From contig PNAA01000046.1 of assembly GCA_003169975.1 (NCBI GenBank), positions 1 through 64,000 of the forward strand: a stretch of DNA of 64,000 nucleotides, read 5' to 3'. Numbering within the stretch: the first letter of the stretch is position 1; every line of letters starts with the position of its first letter. Both the position numbers and the translations under genes were made by a program. Source of the stretch: Spartobacteria bacterium (lineage in GTDB: Bacteria > Verrucomicrobiota > Verrucomicrobiia > Chthoniobacterales > UBA10450). Under the pieces are notes generated by a model. It was not told the origin of the DNA. It worked only from the letters and a program-made list of their open reading frames with translations, and made no database searches. This document shows positions 34,663 to 43,685 of the stretch, piece after piece.

Positions 34663-36468
34663 TCAGGGAAGCGGACTGCCCGAGCTGCGATCGTGCAGAT
34701 GCACATCGTCCGCTTCGGCTTCGGCGAGCGCCGCCGCGGCTTCGTTAGGCCGCCGGATCTTGCCCAACAACTCGCTCATCATCTGCCAGCTCTCCGCGCG
34801 ATAGGGCGCGGCGACGAGGCAGGTTTTCAGTTCGATGATCGCCCGGTCGGGAAAGTTGAAGTCGGCCAGCGCCTTGATATAGCGCTTCTCGATCGACCAA
34901 TTCGCCGGCCCGATCCGGGCCGCGAGGCGCAGCCGCTGCAAATTGACCTCGCCGCTCTCCCGGTTTTCGAGCACGGCCAGACTTTCCTCCGCGCGCGCCC
35001 GGATCTCGGGCGGGTCGGTCAGTCCATTCAGCAAGGTATGCGCGCGCGGGAAATCGCGCTCTTTGATGGCGACGGCGGCGAGATTGAGCCGGGCGAGAGG
35101 ACTCTCGGGCTCCTTCTGCAACGCTTGCTCCAGCGCCTTCTGCGCGGCTTCGAGATGGCCTTCGCTCAGCTCCAATCCGCCGAGATTGATCAGCATCCGG
35201 GCGGAGTCGCCGCCGTCCGCGATTGTCCGGGTCAGAAACGTGCGCTGATCTTTCCAATCGAAGGTCCGGGCAAAAGTGCGCACCGGGAGAAAGAGCAGCC
35301 AGATCGTTAGGCAGACCGTCAGACCGCGGGAGAGAAGACTCTTGCCCGCCATCCAACCTAACGAATCGAGCGCGACCGCGGCGGCAAGGAACAAGAAGGC
35401 GCTGGGCAAATAAAGCCAGTGCTCGGCGACCGTGGCGTTGAGAGTGATCACTCCGCTGACCGGCAAATAGCAAGCGGCGGCGAGCAGCAGGAGCAGGAAG
35501 ATCGCCGGCCGCTGGCGCGCGCGCCAGAAAGCGTACATCGCGGCGGCGACGAGGATGAGGCCGAGCAGCGTTTGCAGCTCGCGCCAGGCGGCGGCGTTCA
35601 TGCTCGCGGCGCCGAAACCGTTCGGATGCGTCTCAACGTCGCGTTCCATGTGGAGATGCCACGGAAAAATCACGAGACAGGTGTACTCGGCTACCGCCCG
35701 GGCGACGACGATGGGCCGGACGAGGAGCGGGATGGATCGCGCCGGGGGCGGCGGAATATGCTCTGCCGGCAGGCGCAAACCCAGATAAGCAACCAGCACG
35801 CACGCGATGAGGCCGATTGCGCCTAACGAGGCCGTGCGCCGTCGTTGGGCGAAGGCGATGATCAGCCAGGCGAGCAAAAAAATCAGCCCCATTTCCTTGC
35901 TCAGCGCGGTGCCAAGAAAAGCGAGGCCGGCGCCGAGGCCAAAGGCCCACTTCCGATTTCCGTCCGCGCGCAGCATGCGCAAGGCGAGAAAGAGCGCGAG
36001 GAAACCGAAGGCCGCCGCGAGCGGGTCGGCCCGCCCCGCCACGTAGATGACCGCGGCGCTCTGCACCGGATGCAGCATCCAGACGAGCGTGGCAAAAAGG
36101 GCGACGGTGACGCGACGCCTGGGCTCCATCCTGCCCAGGGCCAAAAATTCTTCCGCGAAATAAAACAGCGCGATCGCCGCCGCCGCATGCCAGAGAATGC
36201 TGACGAGGTGATACCCGGCCGGCGACAGGAAGAATGCCGCATAATCAACCGTGTAGCTGAGCCGTTGCAGCGGCCGATAGAAATCCGAGGCGGCCGCGTC
36301 GGTGAAAAGGAAGTGCTGAAATCCCTCCCCGATCAGCCGCCAGCTGCGAATCAGTGGATCGGTTAGGATGAGCGCCTGGTCGTCCCAGACGAATCCGTTG
36401 CGCAACGCCGGCGCATAGGTGGCCAGCGCAAGCAGGAGGAGCAGGAACGGCGCGACGATCTTTTTCAT
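34663..36468 (-). CDS. Multi-pass membrane protein with C-terminal TPRs (TMTC/DUF1736-like)
   Basis: 601 aa. About ten membrane segments occupy the first two thirds; the start has YAPALRNGFVWDDQALI, the ND/WDD loop typical of GT-C mannosyltransferase-like TMTC proteins, followed by LQRLSYTVDYAAF and HPVQSAAVIYVAGRADPLAA. The last 170 residues form TPR-like repeats (GHLEAAQKALEQALQKEPES). Likely an envelope glycosyltransferase or glycan-related protein; substrate unknown. ATG 36468 is used; the longer upstream frame is a shadow of the divergent gene. Confidence 0.78.
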   Translation of the reverse strand: MKKIVAPFLLLLLALATYAPALRNGFVWDDQALILTDPLIRSWRLIGEGFQHFLFTDAAASDFYRPLQRLSYTVDYAAFFLSPAGYHLVSILWHAAAAIALFYFAEEFLALGRMEPRRRVTVALFATLVWMLHPVQSAAVIYVAGRADPLAAAFGFLALFLALRMLRADGNRKWAFGLGAGLAFLGTALSKEMGLIFLLAWLIIAFAQRRRTASLGAIGLIACVLVAYLGLRLPAEHIPPPPARSIPLLVRPIVVARAVAEYTCLVIFPWHLHMERDVETHPNGFGAASMNAAAWRELQTLLGLILVAAAMYAFWRARQRPAIFLLLLLAAACYLPVSGVITLNATVAEHWLYLPSAFLFLAAAVALDSLGWMAGKSLLSRGLTVCLTIWLLFLPVRTFARTFDWKDQRTFLTRTIADGGDSARMLINLGGLELSEGHLEAAQKALEQALQKEPESPLARLNLAAVAIKERDFPRAHTLLNGLTDPPEIRARAEESLAVLENRESGEVNLQRLRLAARIGPANWSIEKRYIKALADFNFPDRAIIELKTCLVAAPYRAESWQMMSELLGKIRRPNEAAAALAEAEADDVHLHDRSSGSPLP

Positions 36469-36517
36469 TTCGGATTCAACTGGACAGATCGAATCGCCTG
36501 CGCGTGTAAGTTTGGAA

Positions 36518-37288
36518 ATGTTTTTCTTTCTGCGCTTCGTCCTCGGGCTCGCATTGCTCCCCATGGCCAGCAGCGCGCATGCCGCCGGCGTCCCGGGAGA
36601 TTGCGAGCAATTGATCGTCGGGCTCGCGCCGAGCTGGAACTCGATGCGGGGCGAACTGCAACGCTTCGAGCGTTCCGGCAGCGGACCGTGGCGCCGCACC
36701 GGCGGGCCGACCCCCGTCTTGTTCGGCAAAAACGGTCTCGCCTGGGGCCGCGGCCTGGCCGGCCAGGAGGAAAGCGGCTTGCGCAAAAAAGAGCGCGACG
36801 GGCGCGCCCCGGCGGGAGTTTTTCGCATCGGCAAGATTTACACCTACGACCCGGCGCTGCCGGAGGGCGCGGATTTTCCCTTTCACCAGGTAACCAAGGC
36901 CGATGCCTGGATCGACGACCCGACGCGCCGGGATTACAACCGTTTGGTCACGATTGACGATCCGGAGCATCCGCCGCCCTGGTTCGCCAAGGAAAAAATG
37001 CGGCATAACGACTTTGCCTACCGCTGGCTGGTCGAGGTGCGGCACAACTCGGATCCACCGGTGCCTAACGAGGGGAGCGCGATCTTTTTTCACATCCGCC
37101 GCGGACGCGCGCGCCCGACCTCCGGCTGCACCACGATGGCGGAGCCGGATCTGGTGCAGCTGATCACCTGGTTGCGAGCGGAGAGCCATCCCTGTTACGT
37201 GCTCCTGCCCCGGAACGTCTACGGCGGCAAAGCCGAGGCCTGGAAAATGCCCGCGCCCGGGCTCTTCGCGGTCGGCGAAAAATTTTGA
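36518..37288 (+). CDS. Secreted L,D-transpeptidase-like protein (YkuD fold, COG3786)
   Basis: 256 aa with a signal peptide (MFFFLRFVLGLALLPMASSA). Catalytic segment: IFFHIRRGRARPTSGCTTM, the H-x10-S-G-C motif of YkuD enzymes that form or modify 3-3 peptidoglycan crosslinks or attach lipoprotein. KNGLAWGRG and GRAPAGVFRIGKIYTY match the family's N-terminal half. Likely periplasmic. ATG 36518 is chosen because the signal peptide begins there. Confidence 0.85.
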   Translation: MFFFLRFVLGLALLPMASSAHAAGVPGDCEQLIVGLAPSWNSMRGELQRFERSGSGPWRRTGGPTPVLFGKNGLAWGRGLAGQEESGLRKKERDGRAPAGVFRIGKIYTYDPALPEGADFPFHQVTKADAWIDDPTRRDYNRLVTIDDPEHPPPWFAKEKMRHNDFAYRWLVEVRHNSDPPVPNEGSAIFFHIRRGRARPTSGCTTMAEPDLVQLITWLRAESHPCYVLLPRNVYGGKAEAWKMPAPGLFAVGEKF

Positions 37289-37357
37289 AATTTCTGCAAG
37301 GGACATTTGCATAACAGAAAAGTTGACCTTACGCTCAACTCGTTAGGCCAAAAACTT

Positions 37358-37669
37358 ATGAGGAAACGATCCAATCCCGACTCCGAGCAAAACATCAAGC
37401 GCATCGACACCAAACCACGCGCCAAGAAACAGACGCACGGCTTCCAGGTGCATTTCGTGCGCGGTTCATCGACCGGCACGAGAATGTTCAGCGATGCCGT
37501 CTACGGGGGCAAAGAACCCGCCCGCAAAGCGGCCCGCAAATATCGCCGCGAAGTAATGGGCGACCTGCCGCCGCGGACCACGCTGGCGACGGCCAAAGGG
37601 CGCAGCAAGGCAAAGGCGAAAAAATCCAGCGCCAAGAAACCCGTCAAGAAGGGCAAGAAGAAGCGTTAG
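37358..37669 (+). CDS. Small basic AP2-like / histone-like protein
   Basis: 103 aa. The middle (HGFQVHFVRGSSTGTRMFSDAVYGGKEPARKAARKYRREV) resembles the three-strand AP2-type DNA-binding fold, and the last 30 residues are an extended Lys/Ala tail (KKSSAKKPVKKGKKKR) like histone H1 tails. DNA binding or nucleoid packaging is likely but inferred. Start uncertain: TTG at 37307 is in frame; ATG 37358 is used. The gene ends inside the convergent rsmA-nudix stop region (four bases overlap). Confidence 0.6.
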   Translation: MRKRSNPDSEQNIKRIDTKPRAKKQTHGFQVHFVRGSSTGTRMFSDAVYGGKEPARKAARKYRREVMGDLPPRTTLATAKGRSKAKAKKSSAKKPVKKGKKKR

Positions 37670-39027
37670 GCTGGATTGTTTTGCGAGGCGCGTTCGTTCC
37701 GGGAGCGGTCGGCGCGCCAGCATTCGATAAAGCCGGGCGCAAAATCGTCCGGCCGCCGGTCGATCCATTGCGCGACCGCATCCAGCGGGAAGAACTGCAC
37801 GCTGTCGATCTCCGCGCGTGCCGGGACGAACGGTCCCTCGTGCTCGCCGCGGTAGAGCCAGATGAATTCCTGGCCGGTCCGCTCGGACGCCGCCAGTTTC
37901 GCGACGCGCTCCAGTTTGGTCGTCACGCCCAGCTCTTCGAAGAGCTCGCGCTCGGCGGTGGCATCATACTCTTCCCCGGCGTTCACGTGCCCGGCGGCGC
38001 TTGAGTCCCACAGGCCCGGATGCCGATCTTTCCAGCGCGAACGCTTCTGCAAAAGCAGTTCACCCGCGCGGTTGAAAAGGAAGATGTGCACGGCGCGATG
38101 GCGCAAGTTATTCCCATGCACTTCGTCCCGGGGCGCGGCCCCGGTCACGCGATCCCTTTTGTCGACCACGGCAAACCGCTCGGTCAGGTCCGTGCCCGCG
38201 GTTGGCGGACCCGCCGGCTGAACAAAATTTGTCAGCGCGATCCATTGCTCAAGCGACAACTCTTCCGCTCTCGCCTGCGCCGCGGCGCCAATCTCCGCCG
38301 CCGCGCGCGGCCAGTCCGTCAGCTCTTCCCGGAGTAACTTTCCGAGTTGTTTTCGGCGCTGGGAAAATCCCCGTCGTACCAGCCTAACGAACAACTCGTG
38401 ATCGTGCGCCGGCAACTCATCGGGCGCGCGCGGCAGCAGACGAACGAACGCGGAATCAACGTCGGGTTGCGGAAGAAAAACGCTCGAGGGCACCGTGCGC
38501 AAATAGGCGACGCGATACTGCGCTTGCACGATGAGAGTGAGAATTCCGTAATCTTTCGAGCGCGGCTGCGCCGACAAACGCGTCGCTACTTCCTTCTGTA
38601 ACATTAACAACGCTACGGTGATAGGTGTTGGCTGCGCGAGGAAGTGCAACAATATTTGCGTCGAAACGTAGTAGGGAAGGTTGCCTAACAACTTCACCGG
38701 TCCGTGTTGGAAAAGGCGCCGGGGATCGAACTCCAGCGCATCGCCATGAATCACCTGCAGGCGCCGACCGGCGAAGTGAACGCGAAGAAAATCCGCCAAT
38801 CTTCCGTCTTTCTCGATCGCCAAAATTTCTGCGCCGGTGGCAAGCGCGGGCTCGGTCATCGCGCCCAGGCCGGGTCCGATTTCCAAAACGAAATCCGCGG
38901 AGGAAAGTTCCGCCTGCTGTACGATCCAGCGCGCCAGATTCTGATCATGCAGAAAATTTTGACCGAGCGTCTTGACCGGCGTGACGCGGATTTCGCGGAG
39001 GGTGTTTCCGATTTCGGAAAGCTTCAT
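37666..39027 (-). CDS. rsmA: RsmA (KsgA) 16S rRNA dimethyltransferase fused to a Nudix hydrolase
   Basis: 453 aa. Residues 1-270 are RsmA, which dimethylates two adjacent adenines near the 16S 3' end: LGQNFLHDQN, LEIGPGLGAMT, and NLPYYVST (motif IV, 116-119). Residues 280-440 form an IDI-type Nudix domain with a perfect box G346-x5-E352-x7-R360-E-L-x-EE-x-G367-V. The Nudix part may be an isopentenyl-diphosphate-isomerase-like or house-cleaning pyrophosphatase. A single frame covers both, so the fusion looks real. ATG 39027 fits RsmA starts. Confidence 0.9.
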   Translation of the reverse strand: MKLSEIGNTLREIRVTPVKTLGQNFLHDQNLARWIVQQAELSSADFVLEIGPGLGAMTEPALATGAEILAIEKDGRLADFLRVHFAGRRLQVIHGDALEFDPRRLFQHGPVKLLGNLPYYVSTQILLHFLAQPTPITVALLMLQKEVATRLSAQPRSKDYGILTLIVQAQYRVAYLRTVPSSVFLPQPDVDSAFVRLLPRAPDELPAHDHELFVRLVRRGFSQRRKQLGKLLREELTDWPRAAAEIGAAAQARAEELSLEQWIALTNFVQPAGPPTAGTDLTERFAVVDKRDRVTGAAPRDEVHGNNLRHRAVHIFLFNRAGELLLQKRSRWKDRHPGLWDSSAAGHVNAGEEYDATAERELFEELGVTTKLERVAKLAASERTGQEFIWLYRGEHEGPFVPARAEIDSVQFFPLDAVAQWIDRRPDDFAPGFIECWRADRSRNERASQNNPA

Positions 39028-39192
39028 CGACCGAGAAGGAGCAGGCTCGAATGGCCGCGAGAGAGAGGCGGTTTGTTCACAAATCTTTGTGAACAATTCT
39101 CCTCGTTGCTGCGCAATTGTTCACAAGTTATTCAACCGCATATTGTGGTCAAAAATACCCGCTGTTACGGTCGATTTCATTAAATCCAGCAT

Positions 39193-40305
39193 CTATGGTT
39201 TCGAACTCGGCTCCCGTAACGTTTTTGGTTTTTTTGCGGGCCGTGAAAGGGACGATTTCTTATTCTGGGCAAACGCTCGGCGCGCGTCCCGCAAGGTGGC
39301 GCCTTCGACAAAATAGACGGTGGCCGCGCGGCCAATCGCGAAGGTGCCGGCGCCGGCGACCATTCCGCAAACCACATTCCCCCAGCCCGGGAAAAATTTC
39401 AGCGCGGCTCGCGTCCCTTCTCGCAAAATCATCCCGAAGCCGACATTCGCGCCGAGCGCGCCGACAAATTCCGTCGCGGCACGCATGCTCCGTTCCCGGC
39501 CGCTGATGTACATGATCCCTGAGACCATGACCAGCTGCAGGGTGGTCAGGATGGGGAGGTCGGCGAGCGGGATCGGCTGGGCCCCGACCGCGGTGCAGAT
39601 GGCGGTGGTCGATTTGACGAGCAATTCCGCGATCTCAGTCTGCGCCTGGCGGTCGCCGCCGATTCGCACCATCTCGACCCGGGCTTCGTTAGGCAGCTCG
39701 CGCGCCAAGGTGCTGCGGATCGTTCCGTCTAAAAAGTGGACGCCAATCAAACTGGCGCGAATCGCGGGTGGGCTCATCGTCTCGTCCGGAAGAGCGGGAG
39801 AGCCCGGGTCGTCGGCGCGCAGCTCAATCAGCTTCGCGCCGACCCTGAAGTCGTTATTCCAGGCGAGCAATTTTTCCAATCCCTCCATTTCCTTCTGCCG
39901 CGCGCCCTTCGCTTCGCGCGCGGCCGGAAGAGAGAAGAACAGATCCGCGGGGTGCTCCCGCAACTCTTCGCGGACGAGTGCGAGCGCGGCCTCGTCGGCC
40001 CCGCGGGCATCGAGGAGTTGAATCGAGCCGTGCTGGCCGATGATTATTTCTTGCCAGCGATAAAGACCGGTCAACGTGACCCGCGCCGGCGTCTCCGGTG
40101 GGCCATCGCTAAAGATGCGAGCGACGAAATCGAGCAGCGGCATCGGGTGCGAACCGGTGAGCACAAAACGGGGCGGACGCTGCTGGAGGAACAGCTCCTT
40201 GAGGGGCGTCAGCTCGTGCAGAACCGGTTTTTGAATCGAATCCGGGAGCCGGCCGAGGAAGGTCTCGAGACGCTCGACGATATGGAGCAGGACGGAATTG
40301 TTCAT
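39193..40305 (-). CDS. DUF697-type membrane protein with degenerate GTPase-like N terminus
   Basis: 370 aa. The C-terminal part (STTAICTAVGAQPIPLADLPILTTLQLVMVSGIMYISG) is the DUF697 membrane segment typical of Era-like GTPase/YcjF proteins. The N-terminal part has PRFVLTGSHPMPLLDFVARIF where a P-loop would be, but no GxxxxGKS remains, so GTP binding is doubtful. SLPAAREAKGARQKEMEGL and NEARVEMVRI follow. ATG 40305 gives the best start; earlier codons are low-similarity. Confidence 0.68.
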   Translation of the reverse strand: MNNSVLLHIVERLETFLGRLPDSIQKPVLHELTPLKELFLQQRPPRFVLTGSHPMPLLDFVARIFSDGPPETPARVTLTGLYRWQEIIIGQHGSIQLLDARGADEAALALVREELREHPADLFFSLPAAREAKGARQKEMEGLEKLLAWNNDFRVGAKLIELRADDPGSPALPDETMSPPAIRASLIGVHFLDGTIRSTLARELPNEARVEMVRIGGDRQAQTEIAELLVKSTTAICTAVGAQPIPLADLPILTTLQLVMVSGIMYISGRERSMRAATEFVGALGANVGFGMILREGTRAALKFFPGWGNVVCGMVAGAGTFAIGRAATVYFVEGATLRDARRAFAQNKKSSLSRPAKKPKTLREPSSKP

Positions 40306-40426
40306 CGCGTGGAGGTCATCGCGTTCAACATCAAGCGAACGCGGTCGATTTGCGAATCGGTGCTGTAGCCGCCTTCCGCTGGGAGGTGCGGGTCTGCGTG
40401 TCGCCGCAAGAAGAAGCATGGTTTTC

Positions 40427-40455
40427 TCTCGCGCTTCGCAGCGCGAAGCGTCTAC
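40427..40455. repeat. CGCTTCGC hairpin repeat, copy 1
   Basis: TCTCGCGCTTCGCAGC then GCGAAGCGTCTAC. The same 29-base unit, one base different, is at 57155-57183. The core GCTTCGC / GCGAAGC pairs as a hairpin. Lies in the 229-base divergent gap upstream of ffh. Confidence 0.65.
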
Positions 40456-40534
40456 CACGGTCGCCGCAGAGTGGAAACGACCGCCACTTCGTGCTAGAGA
40501 AACGGCCCGGGCGGCGCGCCCGGCCTAACGACTC

Positions 40535-41854
40535 ATGTTTTCACAACTCGGCGACAAACTGCAGGACATTTTCAAGGACCTGCGCGGTCACGGCTCGATC
40601 AGCGAAACGAACATCAGCGATGCGATGCGGCAGGTGCGCCTCGCCCTGCTCGAGGCGGATGTCGATTACCAGGTGGCGAAGAATTTCGTCGCGCGGATCA
40701 AGGAGAAGGCGCTCGGCGAAGAAGTGCTGCGCAGCGTTACGCCCGGGCAGCAGGTGGTTAAGATTTTTCACGACGAACTGACGGCCCTGCTCGGTGGCGA
40801 CGCCGCTCCGCTCAATCTCGATAAGCCCGCACGCATTTTGATCGTCGGCCTGAACGGCGCCGGCAAGACGACGTCGTCCGCCAAGCTGGCGGCGTACTTG
40901 AAGAAGCAGGGTCGCGCGCCCCTCCTCATCGCCTGCGATTTGCAGCGGCCGGCGGCGATCGAGCAACTGGCAACGTTAGGCCAACAGGTCGGCGTGCCGG
41001 TTTATACCCCCTCCCCTGACGAAAAAGACGTGAAGCGTGCCGCCGCCGCGAGCCTCAAATGGGCCGAGGGACAAAACGGCAACGTCCAGATTTTCGATAC
41101 CGCGGGCCGCCAGGAGATCGACGCGGCCTTGATCGAGGAAATCAAGCAACTCAAGGAATTCCTCAAGCCGCAGGAAGTGCTGCTCGTGGCCGATGCCGCG
41201 ACGGGTCAGCAGGCCGTGAGCGTGGCGACGCACTTTCATGAAGCGCTCGGCATCACCGGCATCGTTCTGACCAAGCTCGACGGCGATGCGCGCGGCGGCG
41301 CGGCGCTCTCCATGCGGGAGGTGACGCAGCGCCCGATCAAGTTCGCCGGTGTGGGCGAAAAGCTCGATCAGTTCGAAGCCTTTGTCCCGGATCGCCTCGC
41401 CGGCCGGATTCTCGGAATGGGCGACATCGTCGGCTTGGTCGAGAAAGCGGTGGAAGCGATCGACGAAGAGGAGGCCGCGCGGATGGAGCAGAAGCTCCGG
41501 ACCGCGTCCTTCGATTTCAACGATTTCCTCGCCCAGTTCAAGATGATGCGGAAACTTGGGCCGCTCGAGAGCATCCTCGGGATGCTGCCCGGGATGGGGA
41601 ATATGAAGGACCTCAACGTGGACGAGAACCAGCTCAAGCGCACCGAGGCGATCGTCCTCTCGATGACGGATCACGAACGCCGACGCCCCGACATTCTGAA
41701 CGCCCGTCGGCGGCAGCGGATCGCGCGCGGCAGCGGCAGCACGGTGACGCAGGTGAACGATCTGCTTCAGCGTTTCAACCAGATGCGCAAGATGATGAAG
41801 AACGCCGGGAAGATGAAGCGGATGATGGCGCAGATGTCGAAAATGAAGAGCTGA
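40535..41854 (+). CDS. ffh: Signal recognition particle GTPase Ffh
   Basis: 439 aa. N domain starts MFSQLGDKLQDIFKDLRG; G domain has GLNGAGKTTSSAKLAAYL (P-loop), DTAGRQEID and TKLDGDARGGAAL; the Met-rich M domain ends MKRMMAQMSKMKS. Ffh with SRP RNA binds signal sequences at the ribosome and docks on FtsY. The octamer CCTAACGA lies three bases before the ATG. rpsP follows about 100 bases downstream, a conserved pairing. Confidence 0.96.
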   Translation: MFSQLGDKLQDIFKDLRGHGSISETNISDAMRQVRLALLEADVDYQVAKNFVARIKEKALGEEVLRSVTPGQQVVKIFHDELTALLGGDAAPLNLDKPARILIVGLNGAGKTTSSAKLAAYLKKQGRAPLLIACDLQRPAAIEQLATLGQQVGVPVYTPSPDEKDVKRAAAASLKWAEGQNGNVQIFDTAGRQEIDAALIEEIKQLKEFLKPQEVLLVADAATGQQAVSVATHFHEALGITGIVLTKLDGDARGGAALSMREVTQRPIKFAGVGEKLDQFEAFVPDRLAGRILGMGDIVGLVEKAVEAIDEEEAARMEQKLRTASFDFNDFLAQFKMMRKLGPLESILGMLPGMGNMKDLNVDENQLKRTEAIVLSMTDHERRRPDILNARRRQRIARGSGSTVTQVNDLLQRFNQMRKMMKNAGKMKRMMAQMSKMKS

Positions 41855-41955
41855 CTTGCGATTTTCCCGATTTGGGCGATTCGTTCGCTCCCTCGGAGCT
41901 CTCAATCCGCCTGAGGCGGATCAACTAACAACTCTCAGCTCTCAACTTCCGCAAA

Positions 41956-42258
41956 ATGGCCGTTTCAATCAGATTACGCAGAGAAGGCGCGAAAAATCGC
42001 CCTTATTACAAAGTCGTCGTGGCCGACAGCCGCAGCCCGCGCGACGGCAAATTCATCGAGATCATCGGCACCTACGACCCGAAAATGCCGGATGAAAACA
42101 GCACGCTGAAAGTCGACCGCGCCGAACATTGGATCGCGCACGGCGCGCAGCCGTCGGACACGGTGCGCAGTCTATTGAAGAAGAACAAGGCCCGCGCCGC
42201 GGCGGTTCCAGTCGAGGCCGTGCCGGCAGAACCCGCGCCTGCGGCAGCGGCGGATTAG
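41956..42258 (+). CDS. rpsP: Ribosomal protein bS16
   Basis: 100 aa starting [31 protein letters not shown], the standard S16 N terminus, then [12 protein letters not shown]. The C-terminal tail is Ala/Pro-rich as in many S16 proteins. Part of an ffh-rpsP-khpA cluster. The usual rimM-trmD-rplS genes do not follow; a REP and an oppositely oriented peptidase gene lie there instead. Confidence 0.95.
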   Translation: MAVSIRLRREGAKNRPYYKVVVADSRSPRDGKFIEIIGTYDPKMPDENSTLKVDRAEHWIAHGAQPSDTVRSLLKKNKARAAAVPVEAVPAEPAPAAAAD

Positions 42259-42305
42259 TCGTCGCCGATTGGACAAGACTCGGGCACCTCGCTAAGCTCG
42301 AACGC

Positions 42306-42536
42306 GTGCGACAATTTCTCGAGTTTATCGTTCGGCAACTTGTCGAATTCCCCGACGAAGTGATGCTCTCGGAAATTCCGAATGGCCGCATGACGATCTT
42401 CCGGCTGCAAATGCGGCAGACCGATGTCGGGCGGATTATCGGGCGCAATGGGCAAACGATCCGCGCCATCCGCGCCTTGCTCTCAAGCGCCGCAGCGCGT
42501 CATGGCGAGAAGGCGACGCTCGATATCGTCGAGTAA
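42306..42536 (+). CDS. khpA: KH-domain RNA-binding protein KhpA
   Basis: 76 aa from GTG 42306: RQFLEFIVRQLVEFPDEV, then the KH loop VGRIIGRNGQTIRAIRALLSSA with the GxxG (GRNG). The family pairs with KhpB in RNA binding and is normally placed directly after rpsP, as here. GTG is chosen because the upstream extension has no KH similarity. Confidence 0.92.
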   Translation: MRQFLEFIVRQLVEFPDEVMLSEIPNGRMTIFRLQMRQTDVGRIIGRNGQTIRAIRALLSSAAARHGEKATLDIVE

Positions 42537-42538
42537 AG

Positions 42539-42590
42539 ACTGGACGAGCGAAAGCTCGTCCCTCCGGAGGGACATGCTTCCGCATGTCCA
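42539..42590. repeat. REP element 3
   Basis: Hairpin GGACGAGC/GCTCGTCC (42542-42561), centre CCCTCCGGAGGG (42560-42571), hairpin GGACATGC/GCATGTCC (42570-42589), ends CTGGAC and GTCCAG. It fills the gap between convergent khpA and the asparaginase gene and ends four bases before the latter's stop codon. Confidence 0.85.
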
Positions 42591-42593
42591 GGA

Positions 42594-43589
42594 TCACTTG
42601 TAAATCTCGACAGTGACTTTGCCGTCGGGGCCGACTTTGCCGCGATACATGCCGGAAGTGTTGAACGGCATCGCGAAATGACCTTCCTTATCGATCGCGA
42701 TCAGACCGCCGGTGCCGCCCAGTTTTAAGGCCTTGTCGAGCGCGGCTTGGGCCGCTGCCTGCACCGGCATGCCTTTGTATTCCATCATCGCCGAGATGTC
42801 GTAGGCCACCACGGAGCGAATAAAATATTCGCCGTCACCGGTGCAGGAGACCGCGCACGTCCGGTTGTTCGCGTAGGTTCCGGCGCCGATGATCGGTGAA
42901 TCGCCGACGCGACCGAACTGCTTGTTCGTCGTCCCGCCGGTGGAAGTTCCGGCTGCAAGATTCCCCGCTTTGTCCAACGCGACCGCGCCGACGGTGCCGT
43001 GACGGTCCTTGTCGCTCACCGGGACGGGCGAACTCTTCGCCTTCTCCTTCTGGAGCGATTGCCAGCGCTCGTCCGTGTAAAAATATTTCTGGTCGACGAA
43101 TTGCATTCCCATTTTCCTGGCGAACGCCTCCGCGCCAGCGCCGACAAGCATGACGTGCGGCGATTTCTCCATAACCAGCCGGGCGAGGCTGATCGGGTTG
43201 CGAATGTGCTGGAGATCCGCGACCGCCCCCGCGTTGAGCGTTTTGCCATCCATGATCGACGCGTCGAGCTCGTTCGTTCCTTCGTGGGTGAAGACAGCGC
43301 CTTTGCCGGCGTTGAAGAGCGGATTGTCCTCGAGGACACGGATCGCGGCCTCGACGGCATCGAGGCTCGAGCCGCCGCGCTGCAGAATATCGTAACCGGC
43401 CTTGAGGGATTGTTCGAGCCCCGCGCGATGGGCTGCTTCGTTCTCCGGGGTCATCTCGCGCCGCTCGATCGTGCCCGCGCCGCCGTGGATCACCATGCCG
43501 AATTTCATTGGGTTATCTTTCTGCTCCGCCGCGCTGGTGCCGGCCAGCAGGAACCCGCCCAGCCAGATCGCGAGATGGAGTTGAAGCAT
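42594..43589 (-). CDS. Isoaspartyl peptidase / L-asparaginase (Ntn hydrolase), exported
   Basis: 331 aa with a signal peptide (LHLAIWLGGFLLAGTSA). MVIHGGAGTIERREM is the family start; the precursor is cut before the catalytic Thr in DRHGTVGAVALD. TYANNRTCAVSCTGDGEYFIR follows in the beta subunit. It releases aspartate from asparagine or beta-aspartyl dipeptides, probably in the periplasm. Confidence 0.9.
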   Translation of the reverse strand: MLQLHLAIWLGGFLLAGTSAAEQKDNPMKFGMVIHGGAGTIERREMTPENEAAHRAGLEQSLKAGYDILQRGGSSLDAVEAAIRVLEDNPLFNAGKGAVFTHEGTNELDASIMDGKTLNAGAVADLQHIRNPISLARLVMEKSPHVMLVGAGAEAFARKMGMQFVDQKYFYTDERWQSLQKEKAKSSPVPVSDKDRHGTVGAVALDKAGNLAAGTSTGGTTNKQFGRVGDSPIIGAGTYANNRTCAVSCTGDGEYFIRSVVAYDISAMMEYKGMPVQAAAQAALDKALKLGGTGGLIAIDKEGHFAMPFNTSGMYRGKVGPDGKVTVEIYK

Positions 43590-43685
43590 GAGGTACGATC
43601 CAGGTGGTGGCGAGCGGCCGGCGTAAAGCAGTGGTCGTTTCGACGCCTAATACTTGCCGCTCATCTGGAGTGGGGCAACTTCACC

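Noticed and set aside
42999-43685. Long upstream extension of mlaE
   Set aside because: It is antisense to the asparaginase gene and shows no similarity; MlaE homology begins after 43686.
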